Part shown: in pieces, positions 1 to 8,574 of the stretch
Numbering within the stretch: position 1 is the first letter of the stretch
Layout: each line of letters starts with the position of its first letter
Origin: Lipingzhangella_A rawalii
GTDB lineage: Bacteria; Actinomycetota; Actinomycetes; Streptosporangiales; Streptosporangiaceae
Reading direction: 5' to 3'
DNA length: 64,000 nucleotides
Assembly (NCBI RefSeq): GCF_031628175.1
Contig: NZ_JAVLVT010000001.1
Location: forward strand, 186,001-250,000
Notes under the pieces: model-generated
Databases searched by the model: none
Told to the model about the DNA's origin: nothing
What the model saw: only the letters and a program-made list of their open reading frames with translations
Position numbers and translations under genes: made by a program

Positions 1-14
1 CATGATGAGGCAGG

Positions 15-29
15 CCCCACCGTGTGGGG
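15..29. terminator. short hairpin at window edge
   Basis: A perfect 6-bp stem (CCCCAC/GTGGGG) closes a 3-base loop. It could end a gene lying left of the window or be part of the acnA leader. There is no T-run after it, so support is weak. Confidence 0.2.
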
Positions 30-181
30 TGCCGGGGTCGTGGCGACCGCTGCGCTCGGCGTGCGGGCGTCGCCCCGACGGCTGACCGGTCCTCCCGGAT
101 CGGGCCAGTCTTCCTGGAGTCACCGCGCCGCCGTAACGGCAGGGTGCACAGAGACATTCGCAAGATCAGGAGGCATCCATC

Positions 182-2914
182 GTGTCCGCGAACAGCTTCG
201 GCAGCCGTGACACGCTCCATGTTGGTGGGGAGTCCTACGATATCTACCGCTTGGACGCGGTTCCGGGCTCTGCGCGCCTGCCCTACAGTCTGAAGATCCT
301 GCTGGAGAACCTGCTCCGCACCGAGGATGGGGCGAACGTCACAGCCGAACACATCCGTGCCCTCGGCGACTGGGACCCCGGGGCGCGCCCCGATCAGGAG
401 ATCCAGTTCACCCCCGCGCGTGTGATCATGCAGGATTTCACCGGTGTTCCGTGTGTGGTGGATCTCGCGACCATGCGGGAAGCGGTGCGGGACCTGGGCG
501 GTGATCCGGCGAAGGTCAACCCGTTGGCCCCCGCCGAGCTCGTCATCGACCACTCCGTCGTTGTGGACCTGTTCGGTCGTCCCGACGCCTTCGAGCGCAA
601 CGTCGAGATCGAGTACGAACGCAACCACGAGCGGTACAAGTTCCTGCGGTGGGGCCAGACCGCCCTGGACGAGTTCCGAGTGGTACCGCCTGGTACCGGC
701 ATCGTGCACCAGGCCAATATCGAGAATCTGGCACGGGTAACCATGGTCCGCAACGGGGTTGCCTACCCGGACACCTGTGTCGGTACCGACTCCCACACGA
801 CCATGCAGAACGGCCTGGGGATTCTCGGTTGGGGTGTCGGCGGTATCGAGGCCGAGGCCGCCATGCTGGGTCAGCCCATCTCCATGCTGATTCCCCGGGT
901 TGTGGGCTTCAAGCTCACCGGACAGCTGACGCCCGGAACCACGGCCACCGACCTGGTGCTGACCATCACCGAGATGCTGCGCGAGCACGGTGTGGTCGGC
1001 AAGTTCGTTGAGTTCTACGGGGATGGTGTGGCCTCGGTGCCGCTGGCCAACCGGGCAACCATCGGCAACATGAGCCCGGAGTTCGGCTCGACCGCCGCCA
1101 TGTTCCCCATCGATGCCGAGACCATCCGCTACATGCAGCTCACCGGGCGCAGCAGCGACCAGACCGAGCTCGTGGAGGCCTACGCCAAGGAGCAGGGCCT
1201 GTGGCACGACCCGGCCCACGAGCCCGTCTACTCGGAATACCTGGAGCTCGACCTGGGACAGGTCGTTCCCTCCATCGCAGGTCCCAAGCGCCCCCAGGAC
1301 CGGGTTGCCCTGACCGAGGCCAAGGAGACCTGGCGGCACGACGTGCGCGGCTATGTCACGGACGAGGTGGACGAGACCAGCGACGAGTCCTTCCCCGCCT
1401 CGGACGCCCCGGCGCAGCACCCCAACGGCCAGCGCCCGCACCGGCCGGTTCCGGTGACCCTGGCCGATGGAACCCAGACCCAGATCGACCATGGCTCGGT
1501 CGTTATCGCCGCCATCACTTCCTGCACCAACACCTCCAACCCCTCGGTGATGATCGGTGCGGCCCTGCTGGCCAAGAACGCCGTGGAGAAGGGGCTGTCC
1601 CGTAAGCCGTGGGTCAAGACCTCCCTGGCGCCCGGGTCCAAGGTGGTAACCGACTACTTCGAACGCTCGGGCCTCACCCCGTACCTGGACAAGCTCGGGT
1701 TCAACCTGGTTGGTTACGGTTGCACGACCTGCATCGGGAACTCCGGCCCGCTGCCGCCGGAGATCTCCCAGGCGGTCCAGGACAATGATCTGGCCGTGGT
1801 GTCGGTACTCAGCGGGAACCGTAACTTCGAGGGCCGGATCAACCCGGACGTGAAGATGAACTACCTGGCCTCTCCGCCGCTGGTTGTGGCCTACGCTCTG
1901 GCCGGATCGATGGACACCGACATCACCTCCGAACCCCTGGGAACGGGTGCGGATGGACAGCCGGTCTACCTGGCCGACATCTGGCCCGCCCCGGAGGAGA
2001 TCCAGGAGGTGATCGACAGCTCCATCGCCTCGGACATGTACACCGAGGCCTATGCCGACGTCTTCGCCGGGGACGAGCGCTGGCGTTCCCTGCCGACTCC
2101 GACCGGCAACACATTCGAGTGGGACCAGGACTCCACCTACGTGCGCAAGCCCCCGTACTTCGACGGGATGGGGGTTTCTCCGGAGCCGGTCACGGACATC
2201 ACCGGTGCCCGGGTGCTGGCCAAGCTCGGTGACTCGGTCACAACGGACCACATTTCGCCTGCTGGCGCCATCAAGCCGGATAGCCCGGCCGGAGAGTACC
2301 TCAAGGCCCATGGGGTGGAGCGCAAGGACTTCAACTCCTACGGCTCCCGCCGTGGCAACCACGAGGTGATGATCCGGGGCACCTTCGCGAACATCCGGCT
2401 GCGCAACCTTCTCGCGCCCGGAACCGAAGGTGGTGTGACCCGCGACTTCACCCAGGCCGACGACCCCAAGGATGCGCCCATCACCACGATCTACGATGCG
2501 GCGCAGAACTACAGCGCGCAGAACACGCCGCTGGTGGTGCTGGGCGGTAAGGAGTACGGATCCGGGTCCTCCCGGGACTGGGCAGCCAAGGGAACCCGGC
2601 TGCTGGGAGTGCGTGCGGTTATCACCGAGTCCTACGAGCGCATCCACCGGTCCAACCTCATCGGGATGGGCGTCCTCCCCTTGCAGTTCCCCGAGGGAGA
2701 GTCCGCGGACTCGCTGGGGCTCACCGGGGAGGAGACCTTCTCCATCACCGGTGTCACCGAGCTCAATGAGCGGATTCCGGACACGGTGCGGGTGAGCACC
2801 GACACCGGAGTGTCCTTCGATGCCGTGGTTCGTATCGATACTCCGGGAGAGGCAGATTACTACCGCAACGGCGGCATCCTGCCCTACGTGTTGCGCCAGC
2901 TGCTGCACAGCTAG
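182..2914 (+). CDS. acnA: aconitate hydratase AcnA
   Basis: Interconverts citrate and isocitrate in the TCA cycle; a cytoplasmic [4Fe-4S] enzyme. The 910 residues match the usual AcnA length. The cluster ligands are visible as Cys448 (SCTNTSNP motif) and Cys514/Cys517 (GCTTCIG). The early DSHTTM motif and the C-terminal swivel-domain motif GSSRDWAAKG are intact. The GTG start is fixed by AGGAGG at 168-173, eight bases upstream. Residues about 395-420 form an acidic linker insert with the motif ESFPASD, absent from enterobacterial AcnA as I remember it but familiar from actinobacterial proteins. It is monocistronic, closed by a strong terminator. The family call is very secure; the role of the insert is unknown. 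Confidence 0.97.
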   Translation: MSANSFGSRDTLHVGGESYDIYRLDAVPGSARLPYSLKILLENLLRTEDGANVTAEHIRALGDWDPGARPDQEIQFTPARVIMQDFTGVPCVVDLATMREAVRDLGGDPAKVNPLAPAELVIDHSVVVDLFGRPDAFERNVEIEYERNHERYKFLRWGQTALDEFRVVPPGTGIVHQANIENLARVTMVRNGVAYPDTCVGTDSHTTMQNGLGILGWGVGGIEAEAAMLGQPISMLIPRVVGFKLTGQLTPGTTATDLVLTITEMLREHGVVGKFVEFYGDGVASVPLANRATIGNMSPEFGSTAAMFPIDAETIRYMQLTGRSSDQTELVEAYAKEQGLWHDPAHEPVYSEYLELDLGQVVPSIAGPKRPQDRVALTEAKETWRHDVRGYVTDEVDETSDESFPASDAPAQHPNGQRPHRPVPVTLADGTQTQIDHGSVVIAAITSCTNTSNPSVMIGAALLAKNAVEKGLSRKPWVKTSLAPGSKVVTDYFERSGLTPYLDKLGFNLVGYGCTTCIGNSGPLPPEISQAVQDNDLAVVSVLSGNRNFEGRINPDVKMNYLASPPLVVAYALAGSMDTDITSEPLGTGADGQPVYLADIWPAPEEIQEVIDSSIASDMYTEAYADVFAGDERWRSLPTPTGNTFEWDQDSTYVRKPPYFDGMGVSPEPVTDITGARVLAKLGDSVTTDHISPAGAIKPDSPAGEYLKAHGVERKDFNSYGSRRGNHEVMIRGTFANIRLRNLLAPGTEGGVTRDFTQADDPKDAPITTIYDAAQNYSAQNTPLVVLGGKEYGSGSSRDWAAKGTRLLGVRAVITESYERIHRSNLIGMGVLPLQFPEGESADSLGLTGEETFSITGVTELNERIPDTVRVSTDTGVSFDAVVRIDTPGEADYYRNGGILPYVLRQLLHS

Positions 2915-2926
2915 CCGCAGCGAAGA

Positions 2927-2959
2927 TTCGGGGGCCGCGCCACCGGCACGGCCCCCGAA
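2927..2959 (+). terminator. acnA terminator
   Basis: A perfect 11-bp GC-rich stem (2927-2937 with 2949-2959) closes an 11-base loop 12 bases after the acnA stop codon. Only a weak T-rich stretch follows, as is common in actinobacteria. Confidence 0.75.
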
Positions 2960-3581
2960 CCCATTTCTTCCGCAACGGGCACCGGTGTGTCCGCGGCCGT
3001 CCGGCCGACCAGGCCTCAGCGCAGGCCGCGGTGGTGGCATCGATTGGACGATGCGGTGTCTCGGAAACTCTGCCGGCCACACTTGCGCTGTGTTCCGCCC
3101 TACTCCGGTGCGGTGACCGCCATCCTCACACGGGCCCGGTTCTCGGGGCGTGGCGACGCGCCGTCCAGGTAGCGAGCGGATTAGCGGAGCGCAGTCCCGA
3201 TGCGCCCCGATGCCACAGCTGTGCGATCCGTTCACCGTTCCCTTCTCTCTTCCTGTAGGTGCCTGAATTGGCCGACCGGAGCGTTATGGGTAGCCCCGAG
3301 TGCCCGGGGGTGTGCAGCCACGGTCCGGGCACCGGGATGCCGAGAACGCCGTCGGCGGCCACCACGGCGCGTGCGGATCCGTCAGCACAGACGCCACGAT
3401 CGCCCAGGTACGGCCGATGTCTGGCAGGTGGTCATCGCTGACCGTCGCGGTGGACAGTGCCAGTCCGCGTCGCACCCGCGACGACTCCCGGACGTCTCCA
3501 CCGAGGTCCGTGGATCTGCATGGGAACGTGCCGTTCCCTCGTGTGCGACGGTGCCGGACATGCCTGGTGAGGCGATCCCTG
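2960..3581. other. gene-free interval between acnA and baeRF gene
   Basis: No open frame here has a convincing start, ribosome binding site or recognisable product; those present look like chance frames of GC-rich DNA. The interval contains one copy (3349-3408) of a repeat found twice more near 26 kb. Confidence 0.6.
3349..3408 (+). repeat. dispersed repeat family 1, copy R1
   Basis: This shares with the copies at 26085-26218 (minus) and 26699-26805 (plus) a core reading CGGCGGCCACCACGGCGCGT, then after a short variable gap a segment like CAGACGCCACGATCGCCC. It lies outside any gene. The similarity is at nucleotide level, by eye. Confidence 0.6.
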
Positions 3582-4757
3582 TTACCAGCGGAGGATTGCT
3601 GCCATGTCCCCATCGTCGGCCAGTAGGTCCGGCACCCGGGAGGGTAGTACGGTAACCCGTACCCCGCTGGTCAGACCCTCCCGGATCAGCCGCTCTGCCA
3701 GGTCCGGCTCTGGGATGAGGGACTCCTGCGGTTCTCCCGGCGGCCGCTCGTCACTGGGAAAGCAGCGCCCGTCCCGGGTGCAGTGGCCGGACAGGCGACG
3801 CGCTCCGTGGAGGAAGAGGTGCTCCACGCGTCCCTCCCGCCATGCCCCGAGCGTGTCGCTGAGTCCCACCGAGCCCGGCCCCCCGCTCAGGGCGGCCTCG
3901 CGGGCCCGCCGCAGTAGTTCCCGATACCGTTCCAGACGCGCCGTCTCGATCTCGGGTCGTGCGAGTGCTGCGATCTCGGCCGGAGACTTGCTCTCCACAA
4001 CACGATCCAACAGCACGACCGTGCGTTTGGTGGTGGACAAGGTGCCACGAATCGTCTCGACCAGCTGAGCGTCGCCCGTTACCACGATGGTGTCCCAGCC
4101 GTACTCATCGGCGATCGCGCTCACCTGCGGCCGGATGGAGGCCAGATACCGGTGGACGTGTTCCTCCAGACGACGGTCGAACAGGTCACCCTGGGTTGAG
4201 GCGCGGGCGAATTCGCCGGGATGCCCGCCGGCCGGGCCACGCATGGCGCGCCAGTCCTCGCTCTCGACCTCGACGGGGATGGTGCGTACCTCCTCACCCA
4301 TGCCGAATCGGACATCGAGGATGCGCACCGTACTGTGGGACAACGCAACAACCCCGGCAGGGGCGCCGAGGGTGAGCGCTTCGGCAAGAGGCGTCAGGTA
4401 GGGCTGTTGCCCCAGCACAGCGCGAGCTCCGAGATCTGCCTGTACGGACAGTCGATGGATCTCGCTCCCACTCACCGGCGCGAAGAGGGCTCGTCCCATT
4501 CCCGGCTCGCCGTTCGCCAGCATCGACTCCAGTTCGGGTTCAATCGCCTCAAGACGCTCGAGCTGGGCGAAGCGGCGCCTGCGATCCTCGATGTCGTTCA
4601 CCTCGCTGCGCAATTCGGCGATCGCACGGTTGACCTGGAGCCGCCACGCCGGGGCCGAGGATCGGTCGCGTGGGTCGGCTGTCGCGTATACCGAGAGCAC
4701 ACCCATCTCGTCGGTCATTCTGGCCAGGTCACGCAGCGTTGTGTGGTCCAGGATCAC
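3582..4757 (-). CDS. baeRF-type (bacterial eRF1-like) protein, Balon/Rv2629-like
   Basis: A 391-residue protein whose layout and wording (N-terminal 'VLSVYATADPRD', central 'GGHPGEFARASTQG', C-terminal 'GDGRCFPSDERPPGEP') match the actinobacterial baeRF family. These are bacterial relatives of archaeal/eukaryotic release factor eRF1, including the hibernation factor Balon and mycobacterial Rv2629. Members I know of bind the ribosomal A site without releasing peptide; no GGQ release motif is visible here. The GTG start at 4757 is chosen because GGAGGAA lies five bases upstream; the frame continues another 63 codons upstream without a site. A stress or dormancy role is inferred from the family only. 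No operon partner; the upstream side is a 398-base gap. Confidence 0.72.
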   Translation of the reverse strand: MILDHTTLRDLARMTDEMGVLSVYATADPRDRSSAPAWRLQVNRAIAELRSEVNDIEDRRRRFAQLERLEAIEPELESMLANGEPGMGRALFAPVSGSEIHRLSVQADLGARAVLGQQPYLTPLAEALTLGAPAGVVALSHSTVRILDVRFGMGEEVRTIPVEVESEDWRAMRGPAGGHPGEFARASTQGDLFDRRLEEHVHRYLASIRPQVSAIADEYGWDTIVVTGDAQLVETIRGTLSTTKRTVVLLDRVVESKSPAEIAALARPEIETARLERYRELLRRAREAALSGGPGSVGLSDTLGAWREGRVEHLFLHGARRLSGHCTRDGRCFPSDERPPGEPQESLIPEPDLAERLIREGLTSGVRVTVLPSRVPDLLADDGDMAAILRW

Positions 4758-5155
4758 GCTGTTCCTCCGCCCCCTCGTCGACGCCTCGCTTCCGCACGGT
4801 CGCGGAGCGTTTCCCCTCCAGTCTGTACAGCACAGCCCGGACGCAATCAATGACAGGCACGGAGTCCGTCGTCTCCGACCGGCACGGCCGTGGATGCTCG
4901 TCGGTAGCCGGACACAGGGAAGCACGCATCGACGTCCCAGGACCACCTCCGGCGTGTGGTGACAGTATTTACGTTGGCCGCTGGCTGCGGGCTGTGTCTA
5001 GGTGTCATTCTGCCCGGCCCGGGCCGAGCCATGCCTGGCACCGGCAGTAACGGGCCGTGAGATGCCATGTGATTGCGTCGACGCGCTATGGGTAGGCCGA
5101 ACAGTGACGGGAGGACAGCGCGTGTCACCGGTGCCCGTTCAAGGAGGTGTCCGCT
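4758..5155. other. gene-free interval, divergent promoter region
   Basis: It separates the minus-strand baeRF gene from the plus-strand lipoprotein gene and must hold both promoters. A locally AT-richer patch near 4965-4985 is the likeliest promoter zone. No gene or strong hairpin is seen. Confidence 0.45.
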
Positions 5156-5344
5156 GTGGGGGGATGTGGACCAGACGTGAATCACACCGGCTCGGCGTGG
5201 GTGTGGCATGTCGCGGCCGTTGGGTGCGTCGCCGTTCTTACCCTGGCCGGAGCAGCCGGTTGTGACGACCTGACCGGAACCGATGGTGGCGATGTCGAGA
5301 CCGAAGAGAACTCGGACGAGGGCACGAATGGGGGGATCTACTGA
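5156..5344 (+). CDS. small acidic lipoprotein (hypothetical)
   Basis: A 62-residue product. After an N-terminal tail comes a hydrophobic stretch (about residues 14-35) ending in LAGAAGC, a plausible but imperfect lipobox with Cys36, then a short acidic tail with no basic residues. The GTG at 5156 is preferred because AAGGAGG (5141-5147) sits eight bases upstream; the earlier GTG at 5147 overlaps that site. It is probably exported and anchored to the outer face of the membrane. No family is recognised. A second gene of the same plan follows about 450 bases later (5799-5999), so the two may be paralogues or co-functional. Too short for a sequence-based function. Confidence 0.6.
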   Translation: MGGCGPDVNHTGSAWVWHVAAVGCVAVLTLAGAAGCDDLTGTDGGDVETEENSDEGTNGGIY

Positions 5345-5798
5345 GTCCCTGATACGGGGTGCACCAGGGACTTGGGGAGATGGTCGTGTCATTCGGTGAC
5401 GGGATGTGCCTCCGCGTCACCCGGCTCCCACTAATCGCGGTGACTGAAGGTCTGACCGTGACTCCGATACTTCGCAGAGTTGTTGCGGTCAGGGAAGGGT
5501 CGCAACAATGGTGATCGATCGTATTTGTATCCGATGTCGTCCGAAAAATGGAGCACGACGTCTGGCGTCTTCGCCAGAAAGATGGGAAGCTATAAGTGGA
5601 CGCATCAGCTCCAGGTGCGGGCTCGTGGCCGTTTCGGTGTGACCGGACAGTACGCGGCGCGGAACGGGAATCCGTAACCGTTCGTCGCGACACCGAGGCG
5701 GACCGCCCCACCCAGGGCCGTTTGGCCGTCCGTGCGGCGATGGGGCGCCCCATCGCCGGACGCGAAGAGACCGACCGAGCGTTATGGAGATACCGATC
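5345..5798. other. gene-free interval between the two lipoproteins
   Basis: It contains a noticeably less GC-rich stretch (about 5495-5610) but no frame with a credible start or composition. It could hold the promoter of the second lipoprotein or the remnant of a lost gene; nothing else is recognised. Confidence 0.45.
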
Positions 5799-5999
5799 AT
5801 GAGTGACCAGACGCTGCCGACACTGCGCCGGCTGACCGCCGCCGGTGCGATCGCCGCCGTTGCCGCCTTCCCGCTCGTTGCCTGTGACGAGGTTGACGAC
5901 GCGACGGACAACGACGAGGTCGAGGACGTCGACGACGGCATGGATGACGAGGACGACGCCCTCGACGACGAGGACGACGCCTTGGACGACGAGGAGTAG
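5799..5999 (+). CDS. small lipoprotein with poly-Asp/Glu tail (hypothetical)
   Basis: A 66-residue lipoprotein. The signal peptide has Arg10-Arg11, a hydrophobic core and a textbook lipobox LVAC with Cys29 as the acyl site. Everything after the cysteine is acidic: about 37 residues, nearly all Asp or Glu with a few Ala/Val/Leu. The end is built from a tandem seven-residue unit, DDEDDAL. Such a tail could chelate cations or act as a charged brush at the membrane surface; that is inference. The ATG at 5799 has GGAGA eight bases upstream; an in-frame ATG at 5784 is possible. It is followed by a good terminator, so it is probably monocistronic. No named family is recognised. Confidence 0.7.
   Translation: MSDQTLPTLRRLTAAGAIAAVAAFPLVACDEVDDATDNDEVEDVDDGMDDEDDALDDEDDALDDEE
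5943..5996 (+). repeat. in-frame 21-bp tandem repeat
   Basis: Two 21-base units (5943-5963, 5964-5984) differing at few bases, plus a partial third unit, encode DDEDDAL-DDEDDAL-DDEE. The unit number could vary between strains by slippage. Confidence 0.7.
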
Positions 6000-6014
6000 T
6001 TCTCCAGGCTCATC

Positions 6015-6041
6015 GCGGGGTGGCGGGTACCGTCACCCCGC
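6015..6041 (+). terminator. terminator after acidic lipoprotein gene
   Basis: An 8-bp stem GCGGGGTG/CACCCCGC around an 11-base loop is followed by a T-rich tail (TTCTTCGTTGCTTCTTCG). It starts 16 bases after the stop codon. Confidence 0.7.
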
Positions 6042-6158
6042 TTCTTCGTTGCTTCTTCGTTTGCGACGGAGACGCTCGAAAATCGGCCTGACGGCCCTGG
6101 TCAGAATGCCGGGTGAATGGCGGGGAAAGGCTGGTTGACAAACGGGCCAGTCGGCGAG

Positions 6159-8336
6159 TCAGTGCAGTGGCTGCAACTGATCGTGTAGATAGTGAGCGAG
6201 TGTGCGCGCATAGCTCGCCGTGAGGTGGGAGTTGTCGCGGTAGACGAGGATATTGCCGACAACGGCGGGACAGTGGTCTGGTGTACATATCCGGTCAGTA
6301 AGGTCGACAATGGTCACCGAATCCGGAAGGTCCTCGCGTTGGGCCACGTCGGGCGGGCCACTCGGGTACATGTCCGCCCTGCTCCGGCCGCACCGAACTG
6401 CGTCGCGTCCGTGGGTCTCCACGCACTCCGGTACGTCCACCATCGGCCACGGGGTGTCCCGGACGGCGATCACATCGATGCCCAATCGGCTCAGGTGGCG
6501 CCAGTGACGGAGATAACCATCGGGGGTGTACTCCCGGCCACCACCGATCCGGGTCGCCGTTGTGAACACCGCATCTGGGTCGAGTACGGCCAGACGCTGT
6601 AGGGCATCGTCGTTCCAAGCGTGACATGCGGTGTAGGGAGCGCCGTCGAGCTGCTGTTGCTCCGCACTGAACAGGCAGGCAGATTTGGTCATGGACACCA
6701 CTCGCCAGCTGTGCTCCTCGGCCAGCAACCGTAGCGCGGGCAGCCAGTGTGCGGCATGTGAACCACCCACCAGGGCCACGGTCCGATCGGCGTGTTCCAT
6801 GGAGGCACCGAAGGTGCAGCTGTGTGCCTCCGTGCTGGCCTGGTCCTGGTGGCATCCCGTCTCGTAGACGACCGGGAGGTCCCCGCGGGCCTCGAGGGCG
6901 GTGGGGCGGTACGGAACGTCAGGTTCGGGGGGCTGTGTCAGCGCTGCGGCACCGGGATAGTCCTCGCTTCCCGTCGTGCTGATGTCCTGATGTTCGCCGT
7001 GCTGGTACGTGTGGAGCACTGAGCCCCATGCGCCGGTGGCGGTGAGGACCGGGACCAAGAAGGCGGCGCCCAGGGCCAGGCCACCATGTGTGCTGTGCTG
7101 GCCCAGACCCGAGGCCGGAAGTCGGTGCTCCAGCAGCCAGTGTGTCCCGACCGCCAGGGTGAGGGACGCGAGTACGACGAGCGCGCCGCCGCCCAGGGTC
7201 GGTACCGTCCGCCCGGTCACTGCGAGGTAACACACCAGCAGGGGCCAGTGCCACAGGTAGAGGGAGAACGAGTATCTCCCCAACCACCGCAACGCAGGGA
7301 TGCGGAGCAGCCGGTCCGCTCCGACACGGGTGGGGGGACCGGCTGCGGAGCACACGATCAGAGACGCGGCTGCGAGTGTGGGCCACAGGGCTGCGTAGCC
7401 GGGGAACTGGCCTGGATGACCGTCCGCGGTGGTGATAATGACTCCGCAGGTCACGAGTGCCACAAGGCCCAGCCACCCCAGAAGTAGGCGGATATGCCGG
7501 CTCGGGCGTAGCGAGGGCAGGGCCAGGGCGAGCAGCCCCCCAAGAGCGAATTCCCACAGTCGGGCCAGTGTGTTGAAATACGTCGGCTGGGGATGCTGGA
7601 CGGTGGCTGCGATTGAGTACGCCAACGATGCACCGGCCACCACTGTGAAGCCGCAGAGAAGCGTGGATCGCTGGGACCAGCCGCGGTGGTGGGCGAGGAC
7701 TGCGAGTCCCAGGATCACGAGTGGCCATAGCAGGTAGAACTGCATCTGGACGGCCAGAGACCAATAGTGCTGTGCCGGGCCGGCCGCGTTCTGCGCGGCC
7801 AGATAGTCCACGGCGTTGCCGGCCAGGTGCCAGTTCTGGACAAACAGCGCCGCGGCGGTGAGTTCGGACTGTACGCTGGGCCAGCGGACCTGGGGCAGCC
7901 ACAGAACGGTTGCTGCGCCGATGCCAACCAACACGAACAGGGCGGGGGGAACGACCCGGCGGGAAAGGCGTGCGCAGTGGGTCCCGAGCCATGCGGGGGC
8001 CTCGCGCAGGTGTGGCCGAACCAGCCGTGCGGTCAGAGACCACGTGATCAGGAGCCCGGACAAGAGGAAGAAGACATCCACGCCGCCGGACACGCGATTG
8101 AACCAGATGTGGTAGATCACCACGAGCGCAACGGCGAGGCCCCGCAGGCCCTCGATCTCCGGTAGGTGGCCCCGTGACCCCGTGGGTTTCCTTGGTCCGA
8201 TGGGACCCGTCGACGGTTCGGGACGACGCGGGGCGAACTGTTCGTGTTTCTGCGGCATGGGAAGCTGTACATCAGTGGTGGGCCGGGTCGGGATCGGACC
8301 CGACGTGTGGGCATGGGCACGAGCCCGGATCAGCAC
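6159..8336 (-). CDS. acyltransferase-3 / SGNH-hydrolase membrane protein (OafA-like)
   Basis: A 725-residue integral membrane O-acyltransferase. An N-terminal acyltransferase-3 domain (about residues 60-400) starts with EIEGLRGLAVALVVIYH, which carries the catalytic His, and continues with about ten membrane helices. A C-terminal SGNH-like domain follows (about 470-725), with VALVGGSHAAHW near its start and DNSHLTASYA at the end. Family members transfer acetyl or other acyl groups to surface or secreted glycans. The SGNH block I motif reads GGSH rather than the usual GDSH. The start is uncertain: GTG at 8336 gives the longest frame and ATG at 8258 a protein 26 residues shorter; neither has a good ribosome site. 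Monocistronic; substrate unknown. Confidence 0.85.
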   Translation of the reverse strand: MLIRARAHAHTSGPIPTRPTTDVQLPMPQKHEQFAPRRPEPSTGPIGPRKPTGSRGHLPEIEGLRGLAVALVVIYHIWFNRVSGGVDVFFLLSGLLITWSLTARLVRPHLREAPAWLGTHCARLSRRVVPPALFVLVGIGAATVLWLPQVRWPSVQSELTAAALFVQNWHLAGNAVDYLAAQNAAGPAQHYWSLAVQMQFYLLWPLVILGLAVLAHHRGWSQRSTLLCGFTVVAGASLAYSIAATVQHPQPTYFNTLARLWEFALGGLLALALPSLRPSRHIRLLLGWLGLVALVTCGVIITTADGHPGQFPGYAALWPTLAAASLIVCSAAGPPTRVGADRLLRIPALRWLGRYSFSLYLWHWPLLVCYLAVTGRTVPTLGGGALVVLASLTLAVGTHWLLEHRLPASGLGQHSTHGGLALGAAFLVPVLTATGAWGSVLHTYQHGEHQDISTTGSEDYPGAAALTQPPEPDVPYRPTALEARGDLPVVYETGCHQDQASTEAHSCTFGASMEHADRTVALVGGSHAAHWLPALRLLAEEHSWRVVSMTKSACLFSAEQQQLDGAPYTACHAWNDDALQRLAVLDPDAVFTTATRIGGGREYTPDGYLRHWRHLSRLGIDVIAVRDTPWPMVDVPECVETHGRDAVRCGRSRADMYPSGPPDVAQREDLPDSVTIVDLTDRICTPDHCPAVVGNILVYRDNSHLTASYARTLAHYLHDQLQPLH

Positions 8337-8559
8337 CGTGGCCCGGGCGTCCCTGTGGCCGCCTGCCGATGGTGCGTCGGTACCTGGACCCTAGCCCGCT
8401 TCCGTTGGGTGTTCTGGGCCGTCACACCCGCCGTTACGGGGATTTCGTGGAGCCGAACCATGACGTTCACCCCCGGGGCCGGTCCGGTTCACCCTCGGCG
8501 TCGCTTGGAGGATTCGCCGATCCGGGCGACCTCCATGCCTCGATGGGAGCGGCTGCGGG

Positions 8560-8565
8560 TAGCGT
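8560..8565 (+). promoter_or_regulatory. -10-like hexamer for leaderless tauE-like mRNA
   Basis: TAGCGT lies nine bases before the ATG at 8575 and no Shine-Dalgarno sequence is present, which fits a leaderless transcript. Confidence 0.4.
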
Positions 8566-8574
8566 CGATTCGCT

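Noticed and set aside
5480..5677. 65-codon plus-strand frame between the lipoproteins
   Set aside because: No ribosome site, no signal peptide and atypical codon use.
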